Shown piece after piece: positions 25,201-31,723 of a stretch of DNA of 33,569 nt. The notes under the pieces are model-generated. The model did no database searches. It worked only from the letters and a program-made list of their open reading frames with translations, and was not told where the DNA came from. The position numbers and the translations under genes were made by a program. The stretch comes from an uncultured Bacteroidales bacterium (GTDB lineage: Bacteria; Bacteroidota; Bacteroidia; Bacteroidales; F082), in the NCBI GenBank assembly GCA_947302205.1, contig CAMYVD010000018.1, positions 1-33,569 on the forward strand, given 5' to 3'. Position 1 is the stretch's first letter. Every line of letters starts with the position of its first letter.

Positions 25201-26065
25201 GTTTGACCTGAATGGTCTTTTTGTTTCCAGAGCCGGTGTTGCCTGAATTGTCGGATCCAGAGACCTTCACGCCCGTGGTTTTGGTGCCGTTAAGTTTGTA
25301 ACCAGCGGCTTCGGCCACTTGTTTGATGTGTGTGGCGCGTTTTTGTGTGTCGGGATGGGAGGAGAACATCTCAGTGAGCGTTCCCTGCTGTCCGGTGTCG
25401 CCACCAACGCTCATGAGCACGTTCAACGCATGGTACATGGCAAAGGGATCCACACCGCTGGCAACGCAGAACTGGAAGGAAGCCTCGTCTGCTTCGGTCT
25501 CCTGCTTTCGTGAGTAGGCGGAAGTGGCCAGTTGTTGCCCAAGGTCGCCAAGAAACCCCGTTGACAGGGCTCCTGCAGTCTGGCTGTAAGCGGCGATGCC
25601 GTAACGGGCGGCCACCACAAGATAGGCGGCACGGTAGGCGTCGCGCACGTCTTTGTTTACAAGGTGACCTAACTCGTGGCCGATCACGGCAAACAGTTCG
25701 TCATCATTCATGATATCCATCAGTCCGGTATAGACGCGAACACTGCCGTCGCCACTGGCAAAAGCGTTTACGGTATTCGACTGATATACCTTGTAATTCA
25801 GGTTCAGGTTGCTGATGCCCTTGAACTTGCCCATGATGCGTTTCAACCTTTGGTGATAATCGCTACTGGTGGGAGCGATGGTATTTTCTTTGTCCATCTC
25901 GGTCATGTATTCCGTGCACAATTGTGCGATTTGGCTGTCGCTGATGGTCAAGGCCTGCAAGGCTGCGGTGCCGGCGTTAATAGCGGCGTTTGGGTCAACG
26001 ACTTTCATTGATTTGCAACCAGCCATCATCAAGAGGCAGATAGCTCCAAGTAATACTTTTTTCAT
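25190..26065 (-). CDS. M48-family metalloprotease lipoprotein (LoiP/YggG-like)
   Basis: A 291-residue zinc protease tethered in the envelope. A lipoprotein signal (MKKVLLGAICLLMMAGC, C17) precedes a peptidase M48 domain with zinc motif H130-E-L-G-H134 and a downstream E189-x3-D193 motif carrying the third ligand. The C-terminal 40 residues are Gly/Ser/Asn/Lys-rich and look disordered. Relatives degrade misfolded outer-membrane proteins; that role is inferred here. A ribosome site (AAAGGAAA) and a -7 element at 26092-26099 support the ATG at 26065. The gene ends 11 nt inside the convergent MurD2 gene. Confidence 0.93.
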   Translation of the reverse strand: MKKVLLGAICLLMMAGCKSMKVVDPNAAINAGTAALQALTISDSQIAQLCTEYMTEMDKENTIAPTSSDYHQRLKRIMGKFKGISNLNLNYKVYQSNTVNAFASGDGSVRVYTGLMDIMNDDELFAVIGHELGHLVNKDVRDAYRAAYLVVAARYGIAAYSQTAGALSTGFLGDLGQQLATSAYSRKQETEADEASFQFCVASGVDPFAMYHALNVLMSVGGDTGQQGTLTEMFSSHPDTQKRATHIKQVAEAAGYKLNGTKTTGVKVSGSDNSGNTGSGNKKTIQVKPKN

Positions 26066-26091
26066 GGGTTTTCCTTTCTTTGAATTTGATG

Positions 26092-26099
26092 CAAAATTA
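26092..26099 (-). promoter_or_regulatory. -7 promoter element of the M48 protease gene
   Basis: On the minus strand this reads TAATTTTG, an exact TAnnTTTG match, 26 nt before the ATG at 26065. No convincing -33 element was found. Confidence 0.55.
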
Positions 26100-26128
26100 A
26101 GAAGAATTCAAAAAAAATGAAAAAAATG

Positions 26129-26158
26129 CTTGCATGTTTCAAAATTAATGTATTTTTG
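26129..26158 (+). promoter_or_regulatory. Promoter of the SPFH operon
   Basis: CTTG (26129-26132) and TATTTTTG (26151-26158) are spaced by 18 nt, close to the Bacteroidota -33/-7 arrangement. The SPFH ATG lies 32 nt downstream at 26191. Confidence 0.55.
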
Positions 26159-26190
26159 CAACATCAAAATGATATCAAAATAATATTACT

Positions 26191-27138
26191 ATGGAAACAA
26201 AAGAATTTGAATTTAAAGGTTTTGCGATGAATGGTTTCATCGCTTTGTTCGTTGAAATCGCATTGATCGTGCTGTGCATTATGGGTATGGTTTGGCTTGC
26301 TGATCCACAAGTGAATTATAACACGCCATTGCCATCCATCATCGGTTTTGTGCTTGCTGTCATCCTGCCCATCGGCTTCCGTAAGTTGGAACCCAATGAG
26401 GCCATGGTGATGCTTTTCTTCGGAAAATACAAAGGCACTTTCACTAGGACCGGCTTCCACTGGGTGAATCCTTTCATCACCTCAAAGAAGGTCTCGTTGC
26501 GTGCCCGTAACCTGAATCCTGATAATATCAAGGTGAACGACAAGACTGGTAATCCTATCATGATCGGCCAAATCCTGGTGTGGAAGCTGAAGGACACCTA
26601 CAAGGCCATGTTCGAAATCGACTCGCAGACCATGGCAGGTGGCGGTTCAGGCACGGCTCCTGTGACGGTAAGCAACCGCATGAGGGCTTTCGAGAGCTTT
26701 ATCCAGGTGCAGAGCGACGCTGCTTTGCGTGAAGTGGCTGGCATGTATGCCTATGATGAGAATGAGGCTGTGGATGGTGAGTTGACTTTGCGTTCGGGTG
26801 GTACTGAGATCAATGAGGTGCTGAAGTCGAAGTTGAATGAACGTCTCACCATGTCCGGTCTCGAAGTGCTTGAAGCTCGCATCAACTACTTGGCCTATTC
26901 ACCTGAGATTGCTGCGGTGATGCTGCGCCGTCAGCAAGCTGCCGCCATCATTTCCGCCCGTGAAAAGATTGTGGAAGGCGCTGTGTCAATGGTGAAGATG
27001 GCTTTGGATAAGCTGAAAGACGAAGGCGTGGTCGAACTTGATGAGGAACGCAAAGCCGCCATGGTGAGCAACCTGATGGTGGTGCTCTGCGCTGACGAAT
27101 CGGCACAGCCGGTGGTCAATACAGGGTCGTTGTATTAA
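26191..27138 (+). CDS. SPFH/band 7 membrane protein
   Basis: A 315-residue membrane-anchored scaffold protein. Two hydrophobic segments (about 15-37 and 48-63) are followed by the SPFH domain: LEPNEAMVMLFFGKYKGT, then 'TRTGFHWVNPF'. A helical region with SAREKIVEGAVSMVKMALD follows and leads to the C-terminus. Such proteins oligomerise in the inner membrane and organise proteases or lipid microdomains. The gene leads an operon with small membrane proteins and an Arc-like DNA-binding protein, a pairing I recall from other bacteria. No NfeD partner is present. A 12-bp palindrome follows the stop codon. Confidence 0.92.
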   Translation: METKEFEFKGFAMNGFIALFVEIALIVLCIMGMVWLADPQVNYNTPLPSIIGFVLAVILPIGFRKLEPNEAMVMLFFGKYKGTFTRTGFHWVNPFITSKKVSLRARNLNPDNIKVNDKTGNPIMIGQILVWKLKDTYKAMFEIDSQTMAGGGSGTAPVTVSNRMRAFESFIQVQSDAALREVAGMYAYDENEAVDGELTLRSGGTEINEVLKSKLNERLTMSGLEVLEARINYLAYSPEIAAVMLRRQQAAAIISAREKIVEGAVSMVKMALDKLKDEGVVELDEERKAAMVSNLMVVLCADESAQPVVNTGSLY

Positions 27139-27148
27139 TCATGGATTG

Positions 27149-27175
27149 GTAGAGACGCAATGATTGCGTCTCTAC
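27149..27175. repeat. GTAGAGACG-type palindromic repeat
   Basis: A perfect 12-bp inverted repeat, GTAGAGACGCAA / TTGCGTCTCTAC, with a TGA loop. The sequence resembles dispersed palindromes with GTAGAGACG ends that I recall from intergenic regions of Bacteroidota and cyanobacteria (REP-like elements). It is followed by AATTTTAAAC, a poor terminator tail, so it may only attenuate transcription between the SPFH gene and the next gene, or stabilise the upstream mRNA. Confidence 0.75.
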
Positions 27176-27201
27176 AATTTTAAACAAGAAAGGAGAATAA
27201 T

Positions 27202-27609
27202 ATGGACACTGTATCAATAGTTTTAATCATCGTAGGCATTGTCTCCATTGCTATGGCCATTTTGGGGAAATTCCGCCCCGACATCATCTATAAAGGTATG
27301 GCATATAAAATTGGCGGCAGAGAACTTACGATTCCTGAAAAGCAACGTTGGGGATTTGTTGTGTTTTTACTTTTTGGCATTATGATGCTCTTGTTGGCAG
27401 TGGCGTTAAGCATTCCGCAATGGCAAGTTTACCAGAAAGAAATCCTCTTTTCGATTATCATGGTGATGACTGTCGTGATGCTGCTGCTGTTTTGGAAAAT
27501 GGTGCTGAGCCAGAAGGAGAGGTATAGGATTAATCTGGTCATCGTGCTGTTGCTCTCTGTATCTTTGCTGGCTGTTGCGGCCTATTTTTGGTATGTTGCT
27601 ATAAAATAG
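27202..27609 (+). CDS. Small integral membrane protein (four segments), unrecognised
   Basis: A 135-residue protein with about four hydrophobic segments (near 4-22, 50-70, 82-102 and 111-132) and a conserved-looking cytosolic loop containing GGRELTIPEKQRWG. I do not recognise the family. A good ribosome site (AAGGAG) precedes the ATG at 27202. It follows the SPFH gene and the palindrome, and precedes another small membrane protein gene by 6 nt, so it is probably part of the SPFH membrane module. Confidence 0.78.
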   Translation: MDTVSIVLIIVGIVSIAMAILGKFRPDIIYKGMAYKIGGRELTIPEKQRWGFVVFLLFGIMMLLLAVALSIPQWQVYQKEILFSIIMVMTVVMLLLFWKMVLSQKERYRINLVIVLLLSVSLLAVAAYFWYVAIK

Positions 27610-27615
27610 AAAAAC

Positions 27616-28047
27616 ATGAGCAATTTCCTCAGCATAGTAATAGGTGTTTTTGCGATACTCAATGCATACATCATCAAGTATCACCCTGAAAAGAAACGCA
27701 TCAGGAAGCCTTTTCGGCTCGTTTCGCTTTGGAAGCGGGAACCATTTTCCCAGAAGGGATGGACGTCCAAGTATTATGATGATTTGACCGAAAACCCTGA
27801 ATTGCAGTGGCTTTACTTCATCAACTATCTTGTGACAGGGATTTTGTTCATCCTTTCGGGCTTGTTGGCCTATTTCCTTGGCGTCGATGCCACCACTTTC
27901 ATGCTGGTTGCAGGTGCCGTTTCTGTAATCTTGTTTATGATTGGTAGACAAAGGATTACAGGCGAAATCGAAGTTGGGAAGTGGGTGCTTGTGGTTGTGG
28001 TGATTGTTTGCGTAATTGTTGCTTATTTCATAGATTTGAAACCATGA
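27616..28047 (+). CDS. Small integral membrane protein (three to four segments), unrecognised
   Basis: A 143-residue protein with a first hydrophobic helix (about 5-20), a long basic/aromatic loop (about 22-65, rich in K, R and W) and three further hydrophobic segments (about 67-88, 93-108 and 121-139). I cannot name the family. Six nucleotides separate it from the preceding membrane-protein gene, and 32 AT-rich nucleotides precede the next one. Its place in the SPFH operon suggests that it assembles with the other membrane proteins there. Confidence 0.76.
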   Translation: MSNFLSIVIGVFAILNAYIIKYHPEKKRIRKPFRLVSLWKREPFSQKGWTSKYYDDLTENPELQWLYFINYLVTGILFILSGLLAYFLGVDATTFMLVAGAVSVILFMIGRQRITGEIEVGKWVLVVVVIVCVIVAYFIDLKP

Positions 28048-28079
28048 TTACGGAATTGTAATAAATAAAAAGTAAAACT

Positions 28080-28820
28080 ATGTTTTGGATCGATTTAATA
28101 ACAGGCGCATCCCTAATGCTTTTGGGTTGGGCAGTATATCGTAATCCGATGTTGATTTCGGGCGTGAACACCATGTCGAAGAAGCGTTTGGCCCAAGTCG
28201 ATTTGGATGGCCTGAAGCTGGGCTATCGCAATGTGTTCCTCATTTGCGGTGGAGCGACAGTGCTTTTTGGCGGCATTTTCACTCTGGCGCATTTGCCCTA
28301 CGGCTTTCATTTGGTGATGCAATTAGTGGCGGTTTTTGCCCTTGTCATTGCCTGTATTGTGCTCGGCAAAAGATACGACGCGGGGCTGCAAGGTGAGGAA
28401 GGCAAGAAGGAGAGAACGAAAAACTGGATAGCCATCATCGTTACCATCGTGGCATTTGCCGTAATATTGTTTTTCTTCTTCAAAGGCAGCAAACCTGCAA
28501 CGATAGAAGTGTCAGACGATTACATCACAGCCAAGGGAGGCGGATATAGCGCCTCGATTACCATAAACGACATTACTGTGACCACCGTTTTGACCGATTG
28601 GCCCGACATTGCCATCCGCACCAATGGTATATCCACTGAAAATGTTGGTATCGGGCATTTCCGCACGAAAGGTGGCGAAAGCTGCATGATGTTCGTTTGC
28701 ACTGATGGCGGCCCCTTGCTTGAAGTGCGTACTGTGGACGGCAAATTGTATTACCTCAACTGTGCCACTGAAGAGGAAACTCTTGAAATGATAGCGAAAG
28801 TGAAATCAAAAGAGAGGTAA
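28080..28820 (+). CDS. Membrane protein with DUF3784-like N-terminus and bacterial PH-like C-terminus
   Basis: A 246-residue protein. The first about 100 residues carry three hydrophobic segments and an NTMSKKRLAQVDLDGLK loop like DUF3784 proteins. A further transmembrane helix lies at about 114-133. The C-terminal about 105 residues look like the bacterial pleckstrin-homology domain bPH_5, with IRTNGIS, IGHFRTKGGE and a final strand-helix pattern. The PH-like domain would face the cytoplasm or periplasm and bind a partner. The Arc-like gene starts 3 nt after its stop, so the two are co-translated. Confidence 0.75.
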   Translation: MFWIDLITGASLMLLGWAVYRNPMLISGVNTMSKKRLAQVDLDGLKLGYRNVFLICGGATVLFGGIFTLAHLPYGFHLVMQLVAVFALVIACIVLGKRYDAGLQGEEGKKERTKNWIAIIVTIVAFAVILFFFFKGSKPATIEVSDDYITAKGGGYSASITINDITVTTVLTDWPDIAIRTNGISTENVGIGHFRTKGGESCMMFVCTDGGPLLEVRTVDGKLYYLNCATEEETLEMIAKVKSKER

Positions 28821-28823
28821 CTA

Positions 28824-28997
28824 ATGGCAAAGGAAAAAGAAAATAGTGCAAATACCAAGACCTTCCTGCTCCGTGTGGATACGGAGACGATGGAGGCCGT
28901 GGAAAAGTGGGCTGCCGACGAGTTCCGCTCCGTCAACGGACAGCTGCAATGGATTATCGCCGAGGCTTTGAAAAAGAGCGGACGTAAAAAGAAATAA
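28824..28997 (+). CDS. Arc-like ribbon-helix-helix DNA-binding protein (57 residues)
   Basis: Found by direct translation; it is too short for usual ORF cut-offs. The protein begins MAKEKENSANTKTFLLRVD: a basic N-terminal tail, a beta strand (TFLLRVD), helix A (ETMEAVEKWAADEF) and helix B (SVNGQLQWIIAEALKKSG), the Arc/MetJ layout. Proteins of this kind are often encoded right next to SPFH genes. It starts 3 nt after the PH-like gene. It may autoregulate the operon or link membrane and nucleoid; this is inference. Its stop codon lies within the first unit of a 9-bp tandem repeat. Confidence 0.9.
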   Translation: MAKEKENSANTKTFLLRVDTETMEAVEKWAADEFRSVNGQLQWIIAEALKKSGRKKK

Positions 28998-29019
28998 TCT
29001 GAATAATCTGTAAAATCTG
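28993..29019 (+). repeat. Three 9-bp tandem units (AATAATCTG)
   Basis: Two exact copies of AATAATCTG (28993-29001 and 29002-29010) and one variant TAAAATCTG (29011-29019) bridge the stop of the Arc-like gene and the start of the hydrolase gene. The wording AATCTGTAAAATCTGT resembles intergenic repeats I recall as common in Bacteroidota. It may be a slippage-prone spacer. Confidence 0.6.
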
Positions 29020-29024
29020 TAGTT

Positions 29025-30380
29025 ATGAAAAAACACATCCTGATTTTATTCTTATTTGCCACAATGCAAATGCAAGCCCAAATTGAGGGCTATTGGAAAG
29101 GCCAAATCGACCTTGGCGTGCAGAAACTGGAAATGGCTTTCGACATCAAAGCCGCTGAAAACGGCTATTCCGCAACTTTGGATGTACCTGCACAAGGCGC
29201 ATTTGACATTCCTGTGGATGAAATCACTTTTCAAGAAGGCCAACTGCAACTGAAAATGAACGCCATGGATGCCTCTTATTCTGGCGTTCTGAAAGATTCG
29301 GCTATCGAAGGCAATTTCACGCAACGCGGCATGACCTTTCCGCTCAACCTTGCCAAAGCTGAGAAGAAGGAGCAGCAAAAGGCACGCCCCCAAGACCCAC
29401 AACCACCGTTCAACTACCGCATTGAGGAAGTGAGCTTTACCAATGAAAAAGAAGGCAACACCTTGACCGGTACTTTGACGATTCCTGAAGGCGATGGCCC
29501 ATTCCCAGCTATGGTGCTCGTCTCGGGCAGCGGCCAGCAAAACCGCGACGAGGAGCTGATGAACCACCGTCCGTTTTGGGTCATCGCGGATTATTGTGCC
29601 CGACATGGCATCGCCGTGTTGCGTTACGACGACCGTGGCATGGGCGGCTCGACAGGTGAAGTGGAGAACGCCTCTTCCTTGGATTTCTCCTACGATGCCG
29701 AAGCTGCTTTTGACTTTTTGCGTAAACAAAAGCACATTGATGCTTCACGTGTAGGCATTTTGGGTCACAGCGAGGGCGGCATCATCAACTTCATGGTGTC
29801 GGCACGCCGTCCCGAAGTGGCGTTTCTGGTTTCTTTGGCTGGTCCTTCGGTGAACGGCATTGAGGTCCTCAAGGCGCAGGGAGAAGCTATTTATCGCGCC
29901 CAAGGTCTGCCCGAGGAAGCCATCGCCTTTACCAGCGCGACGAACAACCAGTTATACGGTGTTATCGAGCAATCTGAGAGTAGGGAAGAAGCCGACAGCC
30001 TGTTGCGCCAGTTGGTGAAAGGCTGGGGCTACAACGAGAAACTGACCGAGCAGACCGTGGGCCAGCTTGCCTCGCCGTGGATGTACTATTTCCTGAAATA
30101 CGACCCTACCGAAGCCATCGTAAAGACCACCTGCCCAGCCTTGCTGCTCAACGGCGCCAAGGACTTGCAAGTCATAGCCTCACAGAATCTGCTTGGCTAC
30201 GAGAAAATCATCGCTGAGCACAATAAAACCAATCTCACTCTACGCGAGCTGTCCGACCTGAACCATCTCTTCCAGCATTGCGAGACAGGCAGCCCCAACG
30301 AATACTTCGAGATTGATGAGACTATTTCGCCCGAGGTTTTGGAGATGGTGGTGGAGTTTGTGGAATCGGTTGAAAAATGA
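29025..30380 (+). CDS. Secreted alpha/beta hydrolase (S33-type)
   Basis: A 451-residue exported hydrolase. A signal peptide (residues 1 to about 18, ending MQAQ) is followed by a beta-rich domain (about 19-110) found in related Bacteroidota hydrolases. A Lys/Gln/Pro-rich linker leads to an alpha/beta-hydrolase domain (about 130-451). The nucleophile elbow is G-H-S249-E-G-G, with D380 (NGAKD) and H414 (LNH) completing the triad, and the oxyanion region is VSGSGQQNRD. Esterase or aminopeptidase activity is likely, but the substrate cannot be read. It lies 27 nt after the Arc-like gene and 30 nt before the TIR gene. Confidence 0.9.
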   Translation: MKKHILILFLFATMQMQAQIEGYWKGQIDLGVQKLEMAFDIKAAENGYSATLDVPAQGAFDIPVDEITFQEGQLQLKMNAMDASYSGVLKDSAIEGNFTQRGMTFPLNLAKAEKKEQQKARPQDPQPPFNYRIEEVSFTNEKEGNTLTGTLTIPEGDGPFPAMVLVSGSGQQNRDEELMNHRPFWVIADYCARHGIAVLRYDDRGMGGSTGEVENASSLDFSYDAEAAFDFLRKQKHIDASRVGILGHSEGGIINFMVSARRPEVAFLVSLAGPSVNGIEVLKAQGEAIYRAQGLPEEAIAFTSATNNQLYGVIEQSESREEADSLLRQLVKGWGYNEKLTEQTVGQLASPWMYYFLKYDPTEAIVKTTCPALLLNGAKDLQVIASQNLLGYEKIIAEHNKTNLTLRELSDLNHLFQHCETGSPNEYFEIDETISPEVLEMVVEFVESVEK

Positions 30381-30410
30381 ATTAGGGCATTTGATCTAAA
30401 TAAAACGCTT

Positions 30411-31499
30411 ATGAACAATGCAGAAGACAAAGAGATATGGATCTTCCTTTCTCATTCAAATAAGGACTTTGCCAAAGTCAGATTGATTAGGAACTATTTA
30501 GAAGAACATTCTTTACGTCCTCTTATGTTCTATTTGAAATGCTTGTCGAATGATGATGAGATTAATGATTTGATAAAGAGGGAAATTGATTGCAGAACAA
30601 GATTTATTATTTGCAATAGTGAAAATTCGAAGAGCTCAAAGTGGGTGCAATCAGAGGTGGACTACATACAATCTCAACAACGCACATATGAAACTATTGA
30701 TTTAAGCAAATCCATGGAGGAGATTAAGTCCCAATTGGACGAAACAATCAAAAGAACGAGGATATTTTTCAGCTATGCTCGGAAAGATTATAAACTGGTT
30801 CAATCAGTTTATTCTCATATTTGCAAATATGATATTAGATGTTTCTTTGATGCAGAGCAATTAGTCGATGGGGATTTTCAGACACAAATCAGCGATGCCA
30901 TAGTTTTAGCAAAAGAATATGGCTTTGTCGTGCTTTTCGCCAGTGAGGATTCTCTCAATTCACCTTCTTGCATGACCGAGATTCAGCAATCGGTTAAATA
31001 TGGAGCTAACATATTCATTCTTTTATTAGACACTTATGCCAAAGAACATATTCGAGATCGTTTTCCTCTATCTATCGAAAAAGCTCAAACTGGTGGCAAC
31101 CCTTTGAGCGATTCATTTCTTACAAAAGATATAAGTCATGCTAATTCTATAGATGATCAAATTGAAATGGCCATTGAAGAAATTGTCAACAGAACGTTCC
31201 CATTTTGGGATACTTATACAATGGGGAAAAATTTTCTTAATGGTATAGACTGTCAGAAAGATACAGAAGAAGCCAATAGACTGTTTAGAATTGCCTATAA
31301 GAAAGCGGACGATCTTGATTCTATTGGCTATCCTGGAGGAACATTGTTCGTGGCTCGTGGTTTGGCAAATGGATATGGGACCAAGAAAAATCTTTATGAA
31401 GCTCTTCGTTATTATCTAGATTATATTAGAATATGCGGAAGCAATGGTGACATAGACAAAGAGATTGAAGCGGTAAAACGAGAAATGCGTGTTCTATAA
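30411..31499 (+). CDS. Double-TIR protein with Sel1-like repeats
   Basis: A 362-residue cytoplasmic protein. TIR domain 1 spans about 8-90 (IWIFLSHSNKD, then SSKWVQSE with E82). TIR domain 2 spans about 116-208 (RIFFSYARKD, then SPSCMTE with E190). These Glu residues sit where the catalytic Glu of NAD-cleaving TIR domains is found. Residues about 268-345 look like two Sel1-like (TPR-related) repeats. Bacterial TIR proteins often act in phage defence as NADases or makers of cyclic ADP-ribose signals; sensing by the Sel1 part is inference. Two sampled 60-base lines are 33-37% GC against 55% in flanking genes, suggesting transfer. No defence partner gene is adjacent. Confidence 0.87.
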   Translation: MNNAEDKEIWIFLSHSNKDFAKVRLIRNYLEEHSLRPLMFYLKCLSNDDEINDLIKREIDCRTRFIICNSENSKSSKWVQSEVDYIQSQQRTYETIDLSKSMEEIKSQLDETIKRTRIFFSYARKDYKLVQSVYSHICKYDIRCFFDAEQLVDGDFQTQISDAIVLAKEYGFVVLFASEDSLNSPSCMTEIQQSVKYGANIFILLLDTYAKEHIRDRFPLSIEKAQTGGNPLSDSFLTKDISHANSIDDQIEMAIEEIVNRTFPFWDTYTMGKNFLNGIDCQKDTEEANRLFRIAYKKADDLDSIGYPGGTLFVARGLANGYGTKKNLYEALRYYLDYIRICGSNGDIDKEIEAVKREMRVL

Positions 31500-31571
31500 C
31501 AGACAGCCCGATTTAATAATTATGAAACAGCTTGGATTGGCAGTTTGAATTATTTTTCAATAACTGTCTGT
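31499..31571. repeat. Long imperfect palindrome between the TIR gene and rpsA
   Basis: Outer arms ACAGACAG (31499-31506) and CTGTCTGT (31564-31571) match over 8 bp. Nested arms AATAATT (31515-31521) and AATTATT (31548-31554) match over 7 bp, with a further imperfect inner stem. It begins at the last base of the TIR stop codon, and its right arm covers the -33 region of the rpsA promoter. It could be a transcript end hairpin, an operator, or a small mobile-element remnant. Confidence 0.5.
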
Positions 31572-31597
31572 ACTTCAAATTATTTTTCCTACCTTTG
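31567..31597 (+). promoter_or_regulatory. rpsA promoter
   Basis: TACCTTTG (31590-31597) is an exact TAnnTTTG element, with TCTG (31567-31570) 19 nt upstream as an approximate -33 element. Transcription would begin near 31604, leaving a leader of about 120 nt before rpsA, far longer than the short leaders elsewhere in the window. Confidence 0.65.
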
Positions 31598-31603
31598 CAG
31601 CCC

Positions 31604-31723
31604 AATTTGAACCGCCGTCCGGAATGATGGCGACATCAACGGTTCGAGTTAACAATGAATAGTATAACCTCCTCGGAAGGACAGTCCGGCATCCTAACGG
31701 GTACAAGTAAAAAACAAAAACAA
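31604..31723 (+). promoter_or_regulatory. Structured rpsA leader (candidate autoregulatory RNA)
   Basis: The leader can fold into a stem of 9 pairs (31606-31614 with 31640-31648, two of them G-U). Above an asymmetric internal loop (31615-31624) lies a 5-bp hairpin, TGATG/CATCA (31625-31629 and 31634-31638), capped by the GNRA tetraloop GCGA. The internal loop's GTCC (31617-31620) can pair with GGAC at 31679-31682, a possible pseudoknot. GTCCGG occurs twice (31617-31622 and 31684-31689). A purine- and A-rich stretch then leads to the ATG. The design resembles ribosomal-protein leader RNAs; folding was done by eye. Confidence 0.5.
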
